6,559 bases of DNA from Anaerolineales bacterium (GTDB lineage: Bacteria; Chloroflexota; Anaerolineae; 4572-78; J111), in assembly GCA_012032575.1 (NCBI GenBank), contig JAAUSP010000438.1, positions 1 to 6,559 of the forward strand. The letters run 5' to 3'. Position 1 is the stretch's first letter; every line of letters begins with the position of its first letter. Below the pieces are notes generated by a model. It had not been told where the DNA came from. It did no database searches and saw nothing but the letters and a program-made list of their open reading frames with translations. Position numbers and translations under genes: made by a program. Of the stretch, positions 1 to 5,786 are shown piece by piece.

Positions 1-305
1 GGCTTTCCGGGCGCACCGTCCCCGGCGTAGACCCCGCCGACGAGGAGTCAGCCGATGAGCAAATGAATTTCGGCTTCGCCACCGGAGACGAAGCGATACC
101 CGCCCCTTATTTTTACGCCACCGCTTATCCCTGGCCGGCTGCTATCACCGCCGCTCCGCTGCCCGCCGGGGCAGTCTGGCACACTCAAAGCTGGAAGGGG
201 GGGCTGTTGATGTACGAGACGTTGGTGGGGGGCGAAGCGCCGGAGGAAAAACTCCTGGCCTTCCTGCGAGCAGTCCAAGAGGCTGGCTCAGCTCTAATGA
301 AATAA
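1..305 (+). CDS. DUF5996 family protein, C-terminal part (5' end outside window)
   Basis: The reading frame is open from base 3 and ends at TAA (303-305), so about 100 C-terminal residues are visible. The internal ATG at 63 is not taken as the start, because the conserved sequence already runs upstream of it: LSGRTVP appears about 20 codons before. The fragment then has FGFATGDEAIPAPYFYATAYP, LPAGAVWHTQSWKGGLLMYE and a final helix EKLLAFLRAVQEAG. These match my memory of the DUF5996 family (proteins of about 300 residues), so roughly two thirds of the gene should lie upstream. The function of the family is unknown to me; no signal peptide or membrane segment is visible here. The gene ends 15 bases before the NUDIX gene and could be co-transcribed with it. 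The family call rests on motif recall, not a search. Confidence 0.72.
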   Translation, partial: LSGRTVPGVDPADEESADEQMNFGFATGDEAIPAPYFYATAYPWPAAITAAPLPAGAVWHTQSWKGGLLMYETLVGGEAPEEKLLAFLRAVQEAGSALMK

Positions 306-320
306 TGGTTACTCTATTTT

Positions 321-761
321 ATGGTTAGTAAAATTTATCCAGATGCCCCACGTGTAGCCGTTGGGGCGGTCGTGACTCATCAAGATAAGGTTCTGCTGGT
401 GTTACGCGGCCAACCGCCGGCCCAGAATATGTGGGCCATCCCCGGCGGCAGCGTTGACCTGGGGGAAACCCTCCAGGCCGCCGCCGAACGGGAAATTATG
501 GAAGAAACCGGCTTGAGAATTAAGGCCGGTGAGGTAATTTATACCTTCGATGCGATTGTGCGCGACGAAACAGGCCGGGTTCAATTTCATTATGTGATTT
601 TGGATTTGCAGGCCGAAGCCCTCGACCCTACTCAGCCGTTACGGCCGGCGGATGATGTGAATGATGCCGGCTGGTTTTCCCTGGCCGATTTGGATCGGCC
701 CGACCTGGTTATCTCCGATACCACCCGCGTTTTGCTGCGCCAATTGTTGAACGGCTCATGA
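321..761 (+). CDS. NUDIX hydrolase (ADP-ribose pyrophosphatase-like)
   Basis: This 146-residue protein is a single NUDIX domain. The full Nudix box GX5EX7REUXEEXGU is intact at residues 43-65: G43, E49, R57-E58, E61-E62 and G64-L65, the residues that bind the catalytic divalent metal. NUDIX enzymes cleave nucleoside diphosphates linked to another moiety. The N-terminal strand RVAVGAVV, WAIPGGSVDLGE and the tail WFSLADLDRPDLVISDT resemble stand-alone ADP-ribose or sugar-nucleotide pyrophosphatases, but substrate cannot be read from the sequence. The protein is cytoplasmic: no signal or membrane segment. The chosen ATG places about ten residues before the first strand, a normal length, but no Shine-Dalgarno is visible before it. 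Its stop overlaps the next start (ATGA, 758-761), which suggests translational coupling to the DUF2344 gene. Confidence 0.93.
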   Translation: MVSKIYPDAPRVAVGAVVTHQDKVLLVLRGQPPAQNMWAIPGGSVDLGETLQAAAEREIMEETGLRIKAGEVIYTFDAIVRDETGRVQFHYVILDLQAEALDPTQPLRPADDVNDAGWFSLADLDRPDLVISDTTRVLLRQLLNGS

Positions 762-1435
762 CCGACCCGAACCAGCCGCCGCCCAACCATCGCTTGCGTT
801 TGGTTTTTGCCAAGAAAAAACAAGTCAAGTATATCGGCCATCTGGATTTGGTGCTGGCCTGGGAACGAGCCTTGCGCCGGGCGCAAATCCCCCTGGCCTA
901 CTCCAAAGGCTTCAATCCCCGGCCCAAAGTTCAGGTGGCTTCCAGTTTGCCGGTGGGGACCACCGGCTCCGCCGAAATTATGGACATCATGACCACGCAT
1001 CAGGTGGACCCGGAGGAGGCGCTGGCCCGCATCCGGCCCGCCCTGCCGGTGGGAATAGAACTGCACACGGTCGAACCCATTCCCCTCAAAGCCCCAACCC
1101 TGCAACATTTACTGCGCCAGGCCGAATACCGGGTGATGGTAGAAACCGACCTGCCGGTTGAGGAACTGACCGGGCGAATTGAATCTTTGCTGGCCGCCGC
1201 TGAACTGCCGCAGACCCGCCAGCGCAAGAAACAGCTCGAAGCCATAGACCTGCGCCCCTGGCTGCACGAGCTGGCCGTGAAGTCGGTGGGGCAGGGGGAA
1301 GCATTTTTGATTATGCGACTGGCAGCCGGTCAATTTGGCAACCTGCGTCCGGAGGAAGTGCTTAAGGCGTTAGGGTTGGGGGATACCTGGGCTGAGGTAG
1401 ACCGCACCCGGCTGATATTTGAGTGGGGCGAGTAG
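758..1435 (+). CDS. TIGR03936 / DUF2344 family radical-SAM-associated protein, stand-alone
   Basis: The 225-residue protein matches the DUF2344 (PF10105, TIGR03936) domain end to end. Hallmarks are KKKQVKYIGHLDLV near residues 19-32, ERALRRAQIPLAYSKGFNPR at 36-55, the run PKVQVASSLPVG (56-67), and RKKQLEAIDLRPWL at 156-169. In many bacteria this domain is fused to, or encoded next to, a B12-binding radical SAM protein (TIGR03960), often near RNase E/G and ribosomal protein L21 genes. From that context a role in RNA or ribosome modification is often suspected but not proven. Here it is a separate gene, with no radical SAM partner in the window. It overlaps the NUDIX stop by four bases and lacks an obvious ribosome-binding site, so it is probably translated by coupling. 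A terminator follows at 1501-1542. Confidence 0.9.
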   Translation: MTDPNQPPPNHRLRLVFAKKKQVKYIGHLDLVLAWERALRRAQIPLAYSKGFNPRPKVQVASSLPVGTTGSAEIMDIMTTHQVDPEEALARIRPALPVGIELHTVEPIPLKAPTLQHLLRQAEYRVMVETDLPVEELTGRIESLLAAAELPQTRQRKKQLEAIDLRPWLHELAVKSVGQGEAFLIMRLAAGQFGNLRPEEVLKALGLGDTWAEVDRTRLIFEWGE

Positions 1436-1440
1436 GAAGT

Positions 1441-1470
1441 GTCAGGTGTTATAGGGTCAGGTGTCAGGTC
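1441..1470 (+). repeat. Short degenerate GTCAGGT(G/C) repeat, three copies
   Basis: GTCAGGTG occurs at 1441-1448 and 1456-1463, and GTCAGGTC at 1463-1470, sharing one base with the previous copy. A further partial copy AGGTCA follows at 1472-1477. They lie between the DUF2344 stop and the terminator. This resembles the short tandem heptamer-type repeats found in intergenic DNA of some bacteria; no function is evident. Confidence 0.5.
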
Positions 1471-1500
1471 AAGGTCATTAAGTTGAACAGTGGCCCGTCA

Positions 1501-1542
1501 AAACGCAGCCGAATTTGAGAAATGAGGTTGCGTTTATTTTTT
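1501..1542 (+). terminator. Intrinsic terminator after the NUDIX-DUF2344 genes
   Basis: AAACGCAGCC (1501-1510) can pair with GGTTGCGTTT (1526-1535), giving a 10-bp stem with one G-U pair and a 15-base loop. It is followed by A and six T residues (1537-1542). Position and polarity fit termination of the plus-strand genes ending at 1435. The relatively large loop and AT-rich stem base make it moderate rather than strong. Confidence 0.72.
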
Positions 1543-1556
1543 GGCTGTGTTATAAT
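1528..1556 (+). promoter_or_regulatory. Sigma-70-like promoter of the secreted LPATG protein gene
   Basis: TTGCGT (1528-1533) and a perfect TATAAT (1551-1556) are separated by exactly 17 bases, giving a predicted start near 1562-1564 and a leader of about 54 bases before the GTG at 1617. The -35 box lies inside the 3' arm of the preceding terminator. The -10 box is a full consensus match; the -35 box matches only the first three bases clearly. Confidence 0.65.
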
Positions 1557-1604
1557 TTTATGTGAAGTTGTTATGTTACCTTATTATCGAAATAGCCTAT
1601 AGAT

Positions 1605-1610
1605 GGGGGT
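1605..1610 (+). promoter_or_regulatory. Ribosome-binding site supporting the GTG start at 1617
   Basis: GGGGGT lies six bases upstream of the GTG. It is a near match to the anti-Shine-Dalgarno complement and is what favours the non-ATG start. The reading frame from this GTG begins directly with a normal signal peptide. Confidence 0.6.
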
Positions 1611-1616
1611 TCAACT

Positions 1617-2651
1617 GTGAAAAGTCATCCTCTACGATACACCCTGATTGCAGCCCTGGCTTTGCTGCTTTTGCTTGGCCTGGGCAAAGAAGTTTTGGTT
1701 AGTGCGCAAGAGGCAGGGGGCAATGTGTTTATCACTACCCCGGCCAACGGTGAGGCTGTCGCCGGTCTGGTCACTGTTACCGGCTCGGCTGCTTTTCCTG
1801 ATTTTTTGAAATATGAGATTTTTCTCAAGCCGGGTAAAGGCGACCTGCTGTGGGTCGCTACGACCTACGCGCCGGTTATCAACGGCAATCTGGCCCGTTT
1901 TGACACCCGCACCTATCAAAATGGGACCTATCAGATGATTATCCGGCAGGTTAACAGCGACAGCAACTACACCGAAGCGCTTGGCCCGACCATCACCATT
2001 GACAACGAACTGGGCGCACCGCTGCCCTACCCCGAAGTCGAGCCGAGCTATCTTTATATGCCGGAGAAATACGCCCTGGTCCGGCTGAAAAACTGCTCCG
2101 GGGTTGACCTGGAGTTTGATTATGCCAGCGCTGCCGGCAGCGCCAATGACCTCAAACTCAAGGCTAAGGGTCAGGATACGACTTATTGCCCCTTTGAGGA
2201 TTTTGTGGTGAACCCCGGCGAGTATCGCGGCACGGCTACCGGCTCCGGCGAAAAAGCTTACACTTACGCTTTTCAGGCTGAGGTAGGCAAAGTCTATGAA
2301 CTTATCTACAATGGTGAGGGCGCCGGGCGAAATCAATTTATCGTTAATTATATCCAGCCCGATAAACGCGCCAGCAGCGATACCGGCGGCACGCAGGGGC
2401 CAATTGAAGCCGTAGCGGCTGCACCGACTCAAACGCCGGTGCCGTTGGCCGGGGCAGTGGCTCCCGCCGCCGCCGAACCTGCTTCTGTGGCCCCCGCCGA
2501 AGCTCCGGCGCAGAGTAATTCAATCTTACCTGCCACCGGCCAGGGAGAGACTTCCGGGCTGCCGTTTGTGCTTATTGGCGCGGCTGTTCTGTTATTCGTG
2601 GTTGGCGGTGGTGCGTTGGTGGTGATGTGGCGCAGCGGCATTTCGGCTTGA
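1617..2651 (+). CDS. Secreted Ig-like surface protein with LPATG sorting-like C-terminus
   Basis: This 344-residue protein starts at GTG behind a good ribosome-binding site and its own promoter. Residues 1-30 form a classical signal peptide: a basic n-region, then a hydrophobic core YTLIAALALLLLLGLG, with probable cleavage after VSA (30). Residues 36-130 (VFITTPANGEAVAGLVTVTG onward) look like a bacterial Ig-like domain of a type I recall from Chloroflexota extracellular proteins. Residues 131-246 form a second, unrecognised domain with two cysteines (C160, C191) that could form a disulfide. An Ala/Pro-rich linker (about 264-300) follows. The end has LPATG (304-308), a hydrophobic segment (about 315-337) and a short tail with one Arg: the layout of a sortase substrate, though weakly charged. 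It could instead be a simple C-terminal membrane anchor. Its role at the cell surface is unknown. A strong terminator follows. Confidence 0.85.
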   Translation: MKSHPLRYTLIAALALLLLLGLGKEVLVSAQEAGGNVFITTPANGEAVAGLVTVTGSAAFPDFLKYEIFLKPGKGDLLWVATTYAPVINGNLARFDTRTYQNGTYQMIIRQVNSDSNYTEALGPTITIDNELGAPLPYPEVEPSYLYMPEKYALVRLKNCSGVDLEFDYASAAGSANDLKLKAKGQDTTYCPFEDFVVNPGEYRGTATGSGEKAYTYAFQAEVGKVYELIYNGEGAGRNQFIVNYIQPDKRASSDTGGTQGPIEAVAAAPTQTPVPLAGAVAPAAAEPASVAPAEAPAQSNSILPATGQGETSGLPFVLIGAAVLLFVVGGGALVVMWRSGISA

Positions 2652-2666
2652 TGGGTTGACCTTTTG

Positions 2667-2712
2667 AAAAAACAACGCCCCGGGGCATTTAGGCTCTGGG
2701 GCGTTTTGTTTT
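2667..2712. terminator. Bidirectional intrinsic terminator between convergent genes
   Basis: AACGCCCC (2674-2681) pairs perfectly with GGGGCGTT (2698-2705). The stem extends through GGGGC (2682-2686) with GCTCT (2693-2697) using two G-U pairs, for about 13 bp and a six-base loop. On the plus strand TTTTGTTTT follows (2704-2712). On the minus strand the six A residues at 2667-2672 give a T-run. It lies between the stop at 2651 (+) and the stop at 2731 (-), so it can serve both genes. Confidence 0.9.
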
Positions 2713-2730
2713 ACTGCAACATATTTTATT

Positions 2731-4926
2731 CTACGGGTTGTCAGCAATGCCATTAAAAAGGCTATATTCATAGATCAAAAGCTCATCAAAAACAGGGGTT
2801 GGATTCTTGAGGTCTTGGACTGTAATGGGTTTGAAACCTTCAAGCAGCCAATTGGCGTAGGGTTTAGTCAGCCCCAGAACTTTACTCCGTGTTTCTAATA
2901 CTTCTTTAGCCTGGTCAGGATCAATTTCTATGGCCTGGTTTGAGGCTAAAACAATCACTATTTCATGTTCCCGGACATACTGAAACTTTTTTAGCAAGCC
3001 AGCCAGAACAGCTTCACGAGCTGCCTGTCCCACGTAATTAGCATCAAAAACAAAAATACCAGTTGGTTTCAAAATTCGACTTAGCTCATGAAAATAGGTG
3101 ATGGATTTGGTGCTGGTCGAGCCGACCCAGCCAAGATAGCCCAAATTGTCAATGATCATATCAAAGGTCTGGTTGTCATATAAGCTTACTGCAACCCGAG
3201 CATCCGCCGAAAAAAGTCGCACTTTGGGATTGTCAAGGGCATCGTCAAGCGCTAACCTGGCTTTTGGACTTTGCAGGACCAGTGGCAATTCGTGGGACCA
3301 ATCAACAATGTCAATCCGTTTTATTTCCGGGTCATTGATCAGTTCCCGAATCATACCTCCGCCTCCCAACCCCAGGACCAGAACGTGCTCTCGGCGAGGC
3401 ATCGCCAGGGCTACACTTTCTAAACGGATATGTTTAGGGTGATCTGGTAATGCGGACATGTATTGCCCATTGACTTCGATATGTCCCAGGGCATCTTCAG
3501 GCGTCCAATTGATAACTGCTACACCGCTTACCCCCTCGATTTTGTCAATGTTTGTTCCGGTGTGATTAAAAATGTAGATATCCCACATAGCCGGGGGTAT
3601 GAACAGAGGGGTAAATACTAAGGCCAGCGCCGGTAAAGTAAGCAGGTTTGCCTGAGAAGGGGTGACTATTTTTAGTTTTGGCATACACCAGATAAGGCAT
3701 ATTGTGCCCGTAATTAACCCCATAAGAAAAAGGACAATGACCAATCCCTGTGTACCCAGGTAGGGGAACCCCAAAAATTGCGAAAGCATTGCGCCTAAAA
3801 ATGAACCGGCTGAATTGGATAGATAAATCAAGCCTGTTCGCCGGGGCAGTTCCTGACTCTGGTTAGAGGCCAAACGTAGGAGTAATGGAAACACGCCCCC
3901 GATTAACAAGGGCAAAGGCATAATGATTAACAGTAAATTGGTAGGTGAAAAATATCTGGTGACTAATGTACTCAACAGTCCAAGCACAGCCATAATGAAC
4001 AGTATGCCCACTCGTCCCACGGCTGCTTCAATTGAATAATGTTTGAACCTGGTAAAGATGATGCTGCCAAGCGCCAGAGCTAATAGATAGGGCATCAAGA
4101 CAAATGGAAATAGATAAGGCGAAGAGGGAGCCAGGAGGCCAACTGTCCGTAGCAGGGAGATTTCAAACGAGAGGGTAATAAACCCGGATAGAAAGCTCAG
4201 GGTCAGGATAGCGGGCATTGATAGGGTATGACCGGATGGCTCTGTAGAAAATGGCTCATTGGTCTCGGTACCCCTATCAGGCCAGTCAAAGTTACGACCG
4301 TACAGCCAAATCCCCACCCCCAGTAGAATATTACCCGCGCCGATGATAAGCAAAGTCGCCGGGATGCTGATGTGATTTAAGAAAAGAAGAGGTACTGCCA
4401 GAATACCCAGCGAGGCTCCTGCGGTATTCAGTCCATAAATCAGGCCAACTGTTTTGTTTTGGTAGGCTCCGGGGCGGATAAAGCAGTTAAACATAAGCGG
4501 TAACGTTCCGCCCATCAGGATGCAAGGTGGGAGCAGAAAAAGGATGCAGGCCACAACAACAATTGCCCTGAGGCCATCTACATCTTCAATTGAGTAACTA
4601 AAAATTTGGCCCAGAATTACCGCCAGCGAAGATAGAATATAGAAACTGACGATAGCATACAACCCAATACTAATTTCAACCAGTGCGTAGGTTACATAGG
4701 CACGTTTGCGCCATTTACCAAAAACAAAAGCGCCAATGCCAAGCCCAAAAAGAAAGGTCGCAGTGACAATTGCCGAAGAGATCGAGTCGCCGCCGAAATT
4801 GTAGCGCAATGTACGATCCCAAACGACCTGATAAACCAAACTACAAAATCCTGAAAAAGCTACGATGAGGCTAGCAATAACCGGGGAAGGTGCGCTTGGA
4901 GGAGGTGTAATACTTTTGGAGATCAT
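2731..4926 (-). CDS. Polytopic membrane protein with C-terminal spermidine-synthase-like domain
   Basis: The protein has 731 residues. About 13-14 hydrophobic helices fill residues 16-446. They begin with GFCSLVYQVVWDRTLRYNFG (26-45) and GLGIGAFVFGKW (61-72), the pattern of the membrane-bound 'fused MFS/spermidine synthase' family. LPPCILMGGTLPLM (132-145) and GLIYGLNTAGASLG (161-174) are also typical, and similar sequences recur at about 342-378, suggesting an internal duplication. Residues 447-731 are soluble and resemble spermidine synthase: a beta part (IEVNGQYMSALPD, 483-495), the Rossmann loop HVLVLGLGGGG (514-524), SADA (574-577) and DMIIDN (589-594). Key aminopropyltransferase residues are altered (see findings), so polyamine synthesis should not be assumed. 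AGGT lies five bases before the ATG. The gene sits 36 bases downstream of the glycolipid-binding gene and is clearly less GC-rich than its neighbours. Confidence 0.88.
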   Translation of the reverse strand: MISKSITPPPSAPSPVIASLIVAFSGFCSLVYQVVWDRTLRYNFGGDSISSAIVTATFLFGLGIGAFVFGKWRKRAYVTYALVEISIGLYAIVSFYILSSLAVILGQIFSYSIEDVDGLRAIVVVACILFLLPPCILMGGTLPLMFNCFIRPGAYQNKTVGLIYGLNTAGASLGILAVPLLFLNHISIPATLLIIGAGNILLGVGIWLYGRNFDWPDRGTETNEPFSTEPSGHTLSMPAILTLSFLSGFITLSFEISLLRTVGLLAPSSPYLFPFVLMPYLLALALGSIIFTRFKHYSIEAAVGRVGILFIMAVLGLLSTLVTRYFSPTNLLLIIMPLPLLIGGVFPLLLRLASNQSQELPRRTGLIYLSNSAGSFLGAMLSQFLGFPYLGTQGLVIVLFLMGLITGTICLIWCMPKLKIVTPSQANLLTLPALALVFTPLFIPPAMWDIYIFNHTGTNIDKIEGVSGVAVINWTPEDALGHIEVNGQYMSALPDHPKHIRLESVALAMPRREHVLVLGLGGGGMIRELINDPEIKRIDIVDWSHELPLVLQSPKARLALDDALDNPKVRLFSADARVAVSLYDNQTFDMIIDNLGYLGWVGSTSTKSITYFHELSRILKPTGIFVFDANYVGQAAREAVLAGLLKKFQYVREHEIVIVLASNQAIEIDPDQAKEVLETRSKVLGLTKPYANWLLEGFKPITVQDLKNPTPVFDELLIYEYSLFNGIADNP

Positions 4927-4962
4927 AGAATACCTAATGACTGGCGGCTAAAGAGAGTTCCT

Positions 4963-5535
4963 TTATCCCCCCACCCATACCCGCCGAAAAAGCCCCGGAT
5001 ACTCGACGACCAAACCAGCGGCGTCAACCTGAATATCGGCGCTAAAATTATCGGCCAGGCTCTCGAAGCGGTAGAGGCTGTGATCGGGTGAGTGAGCCAG
5101 GCAGGTGTAGCGCTGCTGCGCGGCTGAAATTTGCAGCGTCGGGATGGCGATATAAGCCACCTTGATTTCGGCTGATTCGCCCGGCTGCAAGCCCAAACGC
5201 CGGATGGGCAGGGTCTTGGTAAAAGGGGTGGCGGAAATATCAATATCCAGACAGCCCTGCAACTGGGGCAGCGGCATATCCGATTTGTCAGTACGCCAGA
5301 AACCATCAGCATCAAGAGAAAGCAAGAGTGAGGAATATACAGGCGTATAAAGGCTGACCCGGACCATAATGAAGCGATACTGAGAGTCGCAGCGCACTTC
5401 GTAGTGCAGCCGGATCGGCTGGTTCTCCACCACGCCGACAATCAACCCGTCAGCGCCGATCAGGTCGTTTGCCTGTAGGCGAAGATGCTCCAGACTCGGT
5501 TCGGCCAGAGCTTCCCAGATAATCTGGCGCTGCAT
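4963..5535 (-). CDS. Putative glycolipid-binding protein (PF06475/DUF1089)
   Basis: The 190-residue protein matches the whole PF06475 family as I know it. It starts with QRQIIWEALAEPSLEHLRL and contains YEVRCDSQYRFIMVRV (45-60). The strongest signature is LPQLQGCLDIDISATPFTKT (89-108), continuing into LPIRRLGLQPGE (109-120). QRYTCL (141-146) and the C-terminal GLVVEYPGLFRRV (174-186) complete it. The family name comes from a structure-based guess; no enzyme activity is established to my knowledge. There is no signal peptide or membrane helix, so a cytoplasmic or membrane-peripheral location is likely. The ATG is three bases after the stop of the small membrane protein gene (TAA-AAG-ATG on the minus strand), and no strong ribosome-binding site is seen, which suggests translational coupling. 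The start is supported because the family's conserved N-terminus begins right there. Confidence 0.88.
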   Translation of the reverse strand: MQRQIIWEALAEPSLEHLRLQANDLIGADGLIVGVVENQPIRLHYEVRCDSQYRFIMVRVSLYTPVYSSLLLSLDADGFWRTDKSDMPLPQLQGCLDIDISATPFTKTLPIRRLGLQPGESAEIKVAYIAIPTLQISAAQQRYTCLAHSPDHSLYRFESLADNFSADIQVDAAGLVVEYPGLFRRVWVGG

Positions 5536-5538
5536 CTT

Positions 5539-5718
5539 TTACAATGTATCCGAAAACAACATCCCGCCGAGGCCAATAATGACGCCCAGGTGGAGCAGCC
5601 ACAAACCTGTTGTCAAAAAAGAGAGGGCGGGTACAAATTGGGCAATAAAACTGATAATGACCAGAATCAACCCGATAATCACAGGCAGGCCCTTGATCAT
5701 AGCCATTTTGTCGAGCAT
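5539..5718 (-). CDS. Small two-helix membrane protein, 59 residues
   Basis: A short frame from ATG (5716-5718) to TAA (5539-5541) encodes MLDKMAMIKGLPVIIGLILV followed by a further 39 residues. Two hydrophobic stretches, about residues 11-27 and 36-53, are separated by a short Pro-containing turn (FVPALSF). The N-terminus carries two lysines and no signal cleavage site, so it is probably an inner-membrane hairpin. GGAGGG (5727-5732 on the minus strand) lies eight bases before the ATG, the best ribosome-binding site in this gene run. It starts 61 bases after hflX and ends three bases before the glycolipid-binding gene. I do not recognise a family. The good ribosome-binding site, membrane pattern and tight spacing all argue that it is real. 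Confidence 0.75.
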   Translation of the reverse strand: MLDKMAMIKGLPVIIGLILVIISFIAQFVPALSFLTTGLWLLHLGVIIGLGGMLFSDTL

Positions 5719-5726
5719 AGGTGGGT

Positions 5727-5732
5727 CCCTCC
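5727..5732 (-). promoter_or_regulatory. Strong ribosome-binding site of the small membrane protein gene
   Basis: The minus strand reads GGAGGG with an eight-base spacer to the ATG at 5718. This decides the start of the 59-residue gene. It may also feed ribosomes to the following glycolipid-binding gene, which has no clear site of its own. Confidence 0.7.
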
Positions 5733-5743
5733 GGGTATTAAAA

Positions 5744-5786
5744 GAGATAAGCGTTTGGAGATTGGAAATTATTAATCTCTTATCTC
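5744..5786 (-). terminator. Possible weak terminator or processing hairpin after hflX
   Basis: On the minus strand GAGATAAG (5786-5779) overlaps the hflX stop codon and is repeated inverted as CTTATCTC (5751-5744), followed by TTTT. An inner AGATT/AATCT stem can stack on the 5' arm. The AT-rich stem, large loop and four-base T-run make efficient termination doubtful. Partial read-through into the downstream genes would be expected. Confidence 0.35.

Noticed and set aside
1575..1603. Second promoter-like TATAGA at 1598-1603
   Set aside because: No acceptable -35 box, and the start site would leave almost no leader before the GTG at 1617; the TATAAT at 1551 is far better.
1481..1616. Inverted repeat AGTTGAAC (1481-1488) / GTTCAACT (1609-1616), the second copy touching the start codon region
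   Set aside because: The arms are 120 bases apart and the predicted transcript starts after the first arm, so they cannot pair in the leader; eight bases can occur by chance.
1632..2432. Long minus-strand open frame (266 codons) opposite the surface protein
   Set aside because: It is antisense to a gene with a signal peptide, own promoter and terminator. Its translation shows no domain, and it has no ribosome-binding site evidence.
4923..5441. Minus-strand open frame of 172 codons inside the glycolipid-binding gene region
   Set aside because: It is an alternative frame of the PF06475 gene; its translation is Ser/Arg/Trp-rich shadow sequence, while the other frame matches the family throughout.
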